DNA from: an uncultured Opitutia bacterium
GTDB taxonomy: Bacteria > Verrucomicrobiota > Verrucomicrobiia > Opitutales > Opitutaceae
Length of the DNA stretch: 64,000 nt
Assembly (NCBI GenBank): GCA_903862955.1
Contig: CAIPAH010000013.1
Span: forward strand, 124,001 to 188,000
Direction of reading: 5' to 3'
Positions 58,129 to 64,000 of the stretch are shown here, piece after piece. Position numbers and translations under genes: made by a program. Positions within the stretch are counted from its first letter, which is position 1. Each line of letters opens with the position of its first letter. Under the pieces are notes generated by a model that saw nothing but the letters and a program-made list of their open reading frames with translations, made no database searches and was not told the origin of the DNA.

Positions 58129-60762
58129 TCACTCTTGGCGCAGGGCGATCAGCGGATCGACCTTCGTGGCGCGCCGCGCGGGGAGCCAGCACGCAAGGAG
58201 GGCGACGAGGGCGAGGAAGAACGGGACGGCGAGGTAGGCCACGGGGTCGTGGGTGCTAACTTCGAAGAGCAGCGAGCCGAGGTAGCGCGTGGCGACGAAG
58301 GACGCCACCAAGCCGACCAGAATGCCAGCGCCCACCATCCGGCCGGTTGAGGAAAAGATCAGGCCGAGGATGTCGCGGCGCTGCGCGCCGAGCGCCATGC
58401 GGATGCCGATCTCCTGCGTGCGCTGCGTCACGGAATAGGCCACCACGCCGTAGATGCCCAAGGCGCTGAGTAGCAGGGCCACGCCGGCAAAGGCGGCGAA
58501 CACGAACAGCGCATAGCGTTGGGGCGCGATCAGTTCATTCACGAAGGCCGTCAGGTCCATCTTCGTGACGATGGTCAGCGGCATCTCGGGATCGACCCGG
58601 TCCATCGCTTCCCGCAGCGAATGCTCCAGCCCCATGATCGGGCCGTCCACGCGAATGAGCAGGTTCGGAACCGGGTAGGGGACCTGCGCGAAAGGGACGT
58701 AGATTTGGAAGGGACGTTCGAGCAGCGGCCCGCGGTCGTGGATATCGTCCACCACCCCGACAATCTCGCGGGAGGCCGCGCCGGGGGCGTCGCTCATCGC
58801 CGTGACCCGCTGGCCGAGCGGATTCTGGCCGGGGAAGAATTTGGCGGCGAAGCCCTGGCTGACGACCGCGACCGGCGCCCGGTCCGCGGTATCGCGCGGC
58901 TCCAGCAGCCGGCCCTGCAGCAGGCGCACATTGAGCGCGCCGAAGAAATCCGGCGTGGTGATGAAGGTGCTGGCCTGGGGCAGGTTGGTCGGATCCAGGT
59001 CGGGGCGGCTGTCGATGCGGAAAGGCCGATCGTTGCCCGAAAATCCGGGAAAGTGGGTGGCAAAGACGACGGAATGAACGCCGGGGACGGCCGTGAGGTG
59101 CTCGATCACCTGGCTCGCGAAAGTCGACTGGCTCAGGGGCGTGGGATAGCGAGACGCCGGCATGATGATTTTCGCGAGGTAACACGTGTTGGTTTTGAAT
59201 CCCAGCGGGACCTCCTGCATGCGCAGGAAGCTGTGAATGAGCAGGCCGGCGAACATCAGCAGCACGAGCGCCAGGGAAACCTCGAAGGCGACGAGAATGC
59301 TGCGCAGGCGCAGCGCGCCGCCGCCGGCGCTGTTGCCGCGGCCATGATCGCGCATGGCCTGCTGGGGATTGACCCGCGAGGCCTGCAAGGCGGGCGCGAG
59401 CCCGAAGCCGAGGCCGGTGATCAGGGCGAGAACGCAGCTGAAGAGCAGGACATAGCCGTCGATCGCGATCTCGTGGGTGCGCGGCATCGAGAGCGGGGCG
59501 GACGCGATCAGGACCCGAAGCCCGCCCTGGGCGAGAAGAATGCCGAGGACACTGCCCGCGACGGAGATGAGCAGGCTTTCGCAGAGCAGCTGGCCGATGA
59601 TGCGGCCGCGACTGGCGCCGAGGGCGATGCGGACGGCGATTTCCTTGGCGCGGGTACTGGCGCGCGCGAGGAGGAGATTGGCGACGTTGACGCAGGCGAT
59701 CAGCAGCAGGAAACCCACGGCACCCAGCAAAAGGAACAGAAACGGTTTGACCGTGCTGACCTTGAAATCGATCGCGGGCACCGCGTGACCAGACCAATCC
59801 TTGTTGGTGTCGGGAAACTTGAGTGCGGTGCGGCGGGAAATCTCCGCGATTTCGCGATCCGCTTGCGCGACCGTCACCCCCGGCTGGAGGCGCGCCAACA
59901 CATCCCAGTAGCGCGGGATCAGGCCCACATCACTGATGCTTTCTGGTTCGGGAGCAAAGAACTCGGGATCCTTGATGGGTTCGGGCCAGAGATTGGGCGG
60001 CATGACGCCGACAACGGTGAAAGGCTGGTCATCAATCCGAACCTGCTGACCGATGATGTCGGGCCGGCGGTCAAAGCTGCTGACCCAGAGGCGATGATTG
60101 AGGATGAGGACGTTGCCCTTTCCCGCGACGAATTCCTCGGGGCGGAAATTCCGTCCCAAGACGGGTTGCACGCCCAGCGTGGGAAAATAGCCGGCGGTCA
60201 CCCGCCACCCGTAGATGCGTATCGGCAGCCCAAGGCCGGTGAAGGTGCGTGGCCAACCGGCGGCCGCGCCCAAGCTTTCAAACAAAGTGGCCTGCGCCTT
60301 CCATTCGCGGAAGGTGACGCGCCAGGCACCGTTATTCGAGGGCTGTCCCTTGAACGATTCGCCCAACCCGACCACGCGAACGGAATCCCGGTAGGGCAGC
60401 GGCTGGAGGATGACGCTGTTGACGACGGTGAAAATGGCGGCGGTGGCGCCGATGCCGAGGGCGAGGGTCAGGACGGTGATCGCGGTGAACCCGGGGCTCT
60501 TGCGGAGCAGCCGGAAGCCATACCCGAAATCCTGGAGCATGTGCTCGAGCCACGGCAGCCCGCGTTGCTCGCGCACCTGCTCCTTGATCCCCTCGACGTG
60601 GCCAAACTCGCGCTGCGCGGCGAAACGCGCCTCGTCGGGCGACATGCCGGCCGCGAGATTGGCCTTCACCTGCAGCTCCAAGTGATGCCGCATCTCCTCG
60701 GACATCTCGCGGTCGAGGGTGTCCTTGCGGAAGAAGGCGCGGAGGCGGCGGAGGAGTTTCAT
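58129..60762 (-). CDS. ADOP-family orphan ABC permease
   Basis: An 877-residue protein with the prefix domain (TLDREMSEEMRHHLELQVK, FGHVEGIKEQV) at 1-80 and two FtsX/MacB halves; the C terminus is ARRATKVDPLIALRQE. The first periplasmic region contains VVGLGESFKGQPSNNGAW. It is the second permease downstream of PadR. Sequence similarity to its neighbours is moderate, so the run looks like old duplications. Confidence 0.93.
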   Translation of the reverse strand: MKLLRRLRAFFRKDTLDREMSEEMRHHLELQVKANLAAGMSPDEARFAAQREFGHVEGIKEQVREQRGLPWLEHMLQDFGYGFRLLRKSPGFTAITVLTLALGIGATAAIFTVVNSVILQPLPYRDSVRVVGLGESFKGQPSNNGAWRVTFREWKAQATLFESLGAAAGWPRTFTGLGLPIRIYGWRVTAGYFPTLGVQPVLGRNFRPEEFVAGKGNVLILNHRLWVSSFDRRPDIIGQQVRIDDQPFTVVGVMPPNLWPEPIKDPEFFAPEPESISDVGLIPRYWDVLARLQPGVTVAQADREIAEISRRTALKFPDTNKDWSGHAVPAIDFKVSTVKPFLFLLLGAVGFLLLIACVNVANLLLARASTRAKEIAVRIALGASRGRIIGQLLCESLLISVAGSVLGILLAQGGLRVLIASAPLSMPRTHEIAIDGYVLLFSCVLALITGLGFGLAPALQASRVNPQQAMRDHGRGNSAGGGALRLRSILVAFEVSLALVLLMFAGLLIHSFLRMQEVPLGFKTNTCYLAKIIMPASRYPTPLSQSTFASQVIEHLTAVPGVHSVVFATHFPGFSGNDRPFRIDSRPDLDPTNLPQASTFITTPDFFGALNVRLLQGRLLEPRDTADRAPVAVVSQGFAAKFFPGQNPLGQRVTAMSDAPGAASREIVGVVDDIHDRGPLLERPFQIYVPFAQVPYPVPNLLIRVDGPIMGLEHSLREAMDRVDPEMPLTIVTKMDLTAFVNELIAPQRYALFVFAAFAGVALLLSALGIYGVVAYSVTQRTQEIGIRMALGAQRRDILGLIFSSTGRMVGAGILVGLVASFVATRYLGSLLFEVSTHDPVAYLAVPFFLALVALLACWLPARRATKVDPLIALRQE

Positions 60763-60786
60763 CGGAGATAAATCAATCTTCGGAAT

Positions 60787-60880
60787 TTATCGCGGAAACG
60801 CGAAAGGGCGGAGACGCGAAATTCGATCCTGAGCAGACGGATTGTTTTCCAAATTTCGCCCTTTCGCGTTTCCGCGATAA
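60787..60880. repeat. Inverted repeat, family F, perfect 24-bp arms
   Basis: Arms 60787-60810 and 60857-60880 are perfectly complementary over 24 nt (start TTATCGCGGAAACGCGAAAG) with a 46-nt loop; further imperfect pairing extends outwards. CGCGAAA units repeat at about 10 nt. A shorter version is nested in 45327-45506. Confidence 0.93.
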
Positions 60881-60886
60881 AAGATT

Positions 60887-63526
60887 TTAGTCATGCCGCA
60901 GGGCGACCAGCGGGTCGACGCGCGACGCGCGGCGGGCGGGCAGCCAGCAGGCCAGGAAGGCGACGCCGATGAGCACGAGTGGAATGATGCAAAAGACGAA
61001 GGGGTCGTACGGACTGAGGTGGTAGAGCTGGGCCGCCAGCACGCGGGCCATGGCCAGGGAGGCCGCCAGTCCGATCACCAGACCGATGCCCACCAGCCAG
61101 GCCCCGCTGGTCAGAATCATGCGGAGGACGTCGCCCCGCTGCGCACCGAGCGCCATGCGGATCCCGATCTCGCCCGTCCGTTGCGCGACATGGTAGGCCA
61201 TGACGCCGTAGATCCCGATGGCGGCCAGCATCAGGGCGAGGAAGGAAAAGCCCGTCGAAAGAAACATCGAGAGCCGTCGCATGCCGACCATCCCGGCGTT
61301 CGGCGGACCGGTCATCTCCCACATCATCGAAAAAGGCACATCCTTGTTGACGGCATGAACCGCCACACTGAGCGCGTGCAGGTCAATGGGTGTGCCGGGC
61401 GCCATGCGCACGTAGAGATATCCTCCGTTGGTGGGGAATTGGGTGAACGGCAGGAAAATTTGGGGATGGAAGGGATCAAACTGCGAAAAAATGGAACGGG
61501 TATTGCCCACGACGCCCACGATTTCCCGCCAGACGGCGGGTTGAATCTGTCCATTTTGATACGTGATCACATTGATGCGCTGACCTATGGGGTCTTTTCC
61601 GGAAAAATGGAGACGGGCCATCTCCTGGTTGATCAGGATCACCGGGGTGGAGGTCGGCGTATCTTCCGCCCCGAATGCGCGGCCGCGCAGCAGTGGCATG
61701 CCGAAGGCGGTCATGGCCTCCTTGGAGGCCGTGGCAATATCGGCCACAGGCTGGTTGGCCGGTGGCAGCGGCGGCTCGCCCGCGACTTCGAAGGGCCTGC
61801 CCCCTTGGCCCCACGGCGACAGAATTCCAGCGGAAGTCACGCCGTGCACTTGGAGCAGCTGCTCCTGCAAACGCTCGAAGTAAGTCAATTGCGAGGCCGC
61901 GGTGGAAAAAGCCGGCTGCGTCAATCCGAAGGGCGTCCCATACAAACCCTTGGGTTCATAGCCGCGCGGTAGGCTCAACATGCCGAGGAAGCTCTTCGCC
62001 AGCAGCCCGGCCCCCACCAGCAGAACGACCGCGAGCGCGACCTCGGCGATGACCAGCAGCCGGCGCAACCGCAGGCCGCCCCGGCCCTCACCCGAGCCGC
62101 GGCCGCTGTCCTTGAGCACCTGGTTCAAATCCAACCGCGTGGCTTGGAGCGCAGGAACGAGTCCGAAGCCGAAACCCGTGAGCAGCACGAGTCCGCAGCT
62201 GAACGCGAGCGCGACACCGTTTACCGAGATTTCCGTAATCCGCGGCAAGTCCACGGGCGCAAGCGACAGGATCAACTTCAGGCTGGCGTGCGCGAGCCCC
62301 ACGCCCAACACGCCGCCGAGCGCGGCGAGCAGGAGGCTTTCGCCAAGCAGTTGGCGAACGATCCGCCCGCGGCTGGCTCCCAGAGCCGTACGCAGGACGA
62401 TTTCCTTTTGGCGCGAGGTCGCCCGGGCGAGCAGGAGGTTGGCGATGTTAACACAGGCAATCAGGAGCAGGAAACCGACCGAGCCGAGCAGGGTGTAAAG
62501 CAGCGGGCGTGCGAATTCGACGGTCTCCTCGGTCAGGGAGTTCACCTGCACGCCCCAATCCTTGTTGGAGTCGGGATATTGCTGGCCGAGCCGGCGGGCG
62601 ATGACCTCGAGCTCGGTCTGGGCCTGGGTCAGGGTCCGTCCGGGCTGCAGGCGCCCCGTGACGCTCAGGAACCGCGTCTTGTAATTCGCCGCCGCCTGCG
62701 AGGGAAACGCTCCGAGGGAGTACATGGCGGGCGCGTTGATTTCGGGATGAAACTCGGGCGGCAGGACGCCGATGACCGTGGCGGCCTGGGTTCCGTTGAT
62801 GGTGATGGCTCGACCGATGGCATCCGGCCGCCCGCCGAAATAGCTCTGCCAGACATTGTACCGCAGGATGACGACGCCGGGTGCGTTCGGCTTGTCCTCA
62901 TCCGCGCGGAAGTCGCGGCCGAGCATCGGTTGCACGCCGAGCACGGAAAGATAGTTGGCCGTGACGTGGGACGTGTACGCCCGGAAAGGTTCGTCGCCGC
63001 CGGTGACGTTTTGGGAATAGTTCAAGCAAGCGGCGAGACCGCTGAAGACGGTGGCCTGCTTCTGGAATTCGAGGAACGCAGGGGGTGAAACTGAGCCGCG
63101 CGGGAATTTCGGGGGCAGCACTTCGTGAATAGCGACCAGCTGCTCGGGATGGGGATAAGCGAGGGGATGCAGCACGGCCAGGTAGACGACGCTGAAGACG
63201 ACGGTGCAGGCCCCGATGCCGAGCGCCAGGGTGAGCAGGGAAACCGCGGTGAAGCCCGGATTCTTGCGCAACTGCCGGACGGCGTAGCGGAGATCCTGCA
63301 GCAGGTGTTCGAGCCACCGGACGCCGCGCTGGTCACGGGCCGTCTCCTTGATTTGCTCGACGCCGCCAAACTGCCGCTGGGCGGCGTAGCGCGCTTCGTC
63401 GGGGTTCATGCCTGCGGCCAGATTCGCCTCAATCTGCAACTCGAGGTGATGCCGCATCTCCTCGGACATTTCGCGGTCGAGGGTGTCCTGGCGGAAGAGG
63501 GAGCGGAGGCGGCGGAGGAGTTTCAT
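60887..63526 (-). CDS. ADOP-family orphan ABC permease, first after PadR
   Basis: An 879-residue protein (ATG at 63526 chosen over an open extension to 63556 because MKLLRRLRSLF is the family start). Prefix domain (TLDREMSEEMRHHLELQIE, FGGVEQIKETARD) at 1-80, first helix about 94-116, two MacB/FtsX halves, C terminus ARRASRVDPLVALRHD. Periplasmic text such as FSGLAACLNYSQNVTGGD. It lies 154 nt downstream of the PadR gene and is likely controlled by it. Confidence 0.93.
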   Translation of the reverse strand: MKLLRRLRSLFRQDTLDREMSEEMRHHLELQIEANLAAGMNPDEARYAAQRQFGGVEQIKETARDQRGVRWLEHLLQDLRYAVRQLRKNPGFTAVSLLTLALGIGACTVVFSVVYLAVLHPLAYPHPEQLVAIHEVLPPKFPRGSVSPPAFLEFQKQATVFSGLAACLNYSQNVTGGDEPFRAYTSHVTANYLSVLGVQPMLGRDFRADEDKPNAPGVVILRYNVWQSYFGGRPDAIGRAITINGTQAATVIGVLPPEFHPEINAPAMYSLGAFPSQAAANYKTRFLSVTGRLQPGRTLTQAQTELEVIARRLGQQYPDSNKDWGVQVNSLTEETVEFARPLLYTLLGSVGFLLLIACVNIANLLLARATSRQKEIVLRTALGASRGRIVRQLLGESLLLAALGGVLGVGLAHASLKLILSLAPVDLPRITEISVNGVALAFSCGLVLLTGFGFGLVPALQATRLDLNQVLKDSGRGSGEGRGGLRLRRLLVIAEVALAVVLLVGAGLLAKSFLGMLSLPRGYEPKGLYGTPFGLTQPAFSTAASQLTYFERLQEQLLQVHGVTSAGILSPWGQGGRPFEVAGEPPLPPANQPVADIATASKEAMTAFGMPLLRGRAFGAEDTPTSTPVILINQEMARLHFSGKDPIGQRINVITYQNGQIQPAVWREIVGVVGNTRSIFSQFDPFHPQIFLPFTQFPTNGGYLYVRMAPGTPIDLHALSVAVHAVNKDVPFSMMWEMTGPPNAGMVGMRRLSMFLSTGFSFLALMLAAIGIYGVMAYHVAQRTGEIGIRMALGAQRGDVLRMILTSGAWLVGIGLVIGLAASLAMARVLAAQLYHLSPYDPFVFCIIPLVLIGVAFLACWLPARRASRVDPLVALRHD

Positions 63527-63530
63527 TTTG

Positions 63531-63630
63531 TTGCCCACGGAACACACGGAATACACAGAAGCAGAATGGTGCGGAAGCGTGCTCGGGTCCGGGTCTTCAT
63601 TCGGTGTGCTCCGTTTGTTCCGTGGGCCAA
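63531..63630. repeat. Inverted repeat, family D, second copy
   Basis: Left arm 63531-63558 and right arm 63602-63630 (CCCACGGAACACACGGAATA start) pair with few mismatches and one gap. Immediately after, 63651-63677 carries a lone family K arm (GTGCTTTTCGTGGTGAA) without a partner. It fills the gap between PadR and the first permease. Confidence 0.85.
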
Positions 63631-63679
63631 ATAAGCCGAAAGCCGGGTTTCGTGTATTTCGTGCTTTTCGTGGTGAACC

Positions 63680-64000
63680 TCAGGTCACTTTCAGCACGAG
63701 GTTGATGGCGGCGGCGACCTGCTCCCAGTTGGCGGTCTCGATCGTCAGCTGCCTCCGGCCGGCGGGGGTGAGCGAGTAAAACCGCGCCTTGCGGTTGTTG
63801 TCCGAGACGCCCCACTCGGCGGCGATCCAGCCCTGCTCCTCAAGCCGGTAGAGGGCGGGGTAGAGCGAGCCTTGCTCCACCCGCAGCATGTCCTGCGACA
63901 TTTGCCGGATCTCGAGCGAGATGCCGAAGCCGTGGATCGGGCCGCGTTGCAGCGCCTTCAGGATGAGCAGGTCGAGCGTGCCCTGCAGCAGCTCGGCCTT
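63680..64000 (-). CDS. PadR-family transcriptional regulator, 5' end cut by the window
   Basis: The minus frame reads [20 protein letters not shown] from the window edge at 64000, then [31 protein letters not shown] (winged helix) and [13 protein letters not shown], ending at TAG/TGA near 63680. About 106 residues are present; only the first few are missing. The pattern matches PadR regulators that sit upstream of ADOP permeases. The C-terminal helix ([15 protein letters not shown]) forms the dimer. It likely represses the permease run. Confidence 0.92.
   Translation of the reverse strand, partial: KAELLQGTLDLLILKALQRGPIHGFGISLEIRQMSQDMLRVEQGSLYPALYRLEEQGWIAAEWGVSDNNRKARFYSLTPAGRRQLTIETANWEQVAAAINLVLKVT

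Overview
The window looks like a chromosomal segment of a high-GC, aerobic, polysaccharide-using bacterium, most probably a member of the Verrucomicrobiota (Opitutales type). That is an inference from gene content: a cbb3 oxidase with fused CcoN and CcoO, GH78-like and DUF4091 glycosidase-type proteins, MocA-type oxidoreductase, several ADOP-type orphan permeases with a PadR regulator, and start sites that mostly lack Shine-Dalgarno sequences. No phage, transposase, CRISPR array, rRNA or ordinary tRNA was seen. One tmRNA gene is present.

Layout. 1-2188: end of an unknown gene, a secreted protein, tmRNA (ssrA) and a UspA protein. 2190-10603 (minus): a respiratory operon reading DUF2934 protein, CcoS-like protein, CcoNO fusion, CcoQ-like, monoheme CcoP, CcoG, CcoH-like, SafE-type membrane protein and CcoI copper ATPase. 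10792-13283: an unknown protein, a PocR/AraC regulator and GlpX. 13664-17090: a secreted DUF4091 protein and a Gfo/Idh/MocA oxidoreductase. 17351-24419: a long acyl-CoA dehydrogenase, then two tandem copies of a secreted helical-repeat protein plus an extracellular solute-binding protein, without permeases. 24448-31778: PhyH-type oxygenase, one ADOP permease, two small unknowns, GH78-like glycosidase. 31841-49528: mostly housekeeping genes (Mdh, DAHP synthase, YgfZ, HU, GalK, prepilin peptidase, AroE, SirB1-like, YggS, a LysR regulator, TlpA-like thioredoxin, GH3-family protein, RluA, a TPR membrane protein and a FadJ-type enzyme). 49661-64000 (minus): PadR followed by five consecutive ADOP permeases with no ATPase gene.

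The most unusual feature is not a gene. Many intergenic gaps hold a long inverted repeat, at least fourteen in the window. They belong to about a dozen unrelated sequence families. Many share one architecture: each arm is made of short imperfect repeats of roughly 8-11 nt, arms of 15-36 bp are often perfect or nearly so, and some elements sit inside the loop of another. Some arms supply a stop codon and the last codons of a gene. No mobilising enzyme (for example a RAYT) is visible here.

The genes describe a heterotroph with microaerobic respiration, plant-type sugar catabolism (rhamnoside and galactose use), fatty-acid oxidation and a type IV pilus or type II secretion system elsewhere in the genome.
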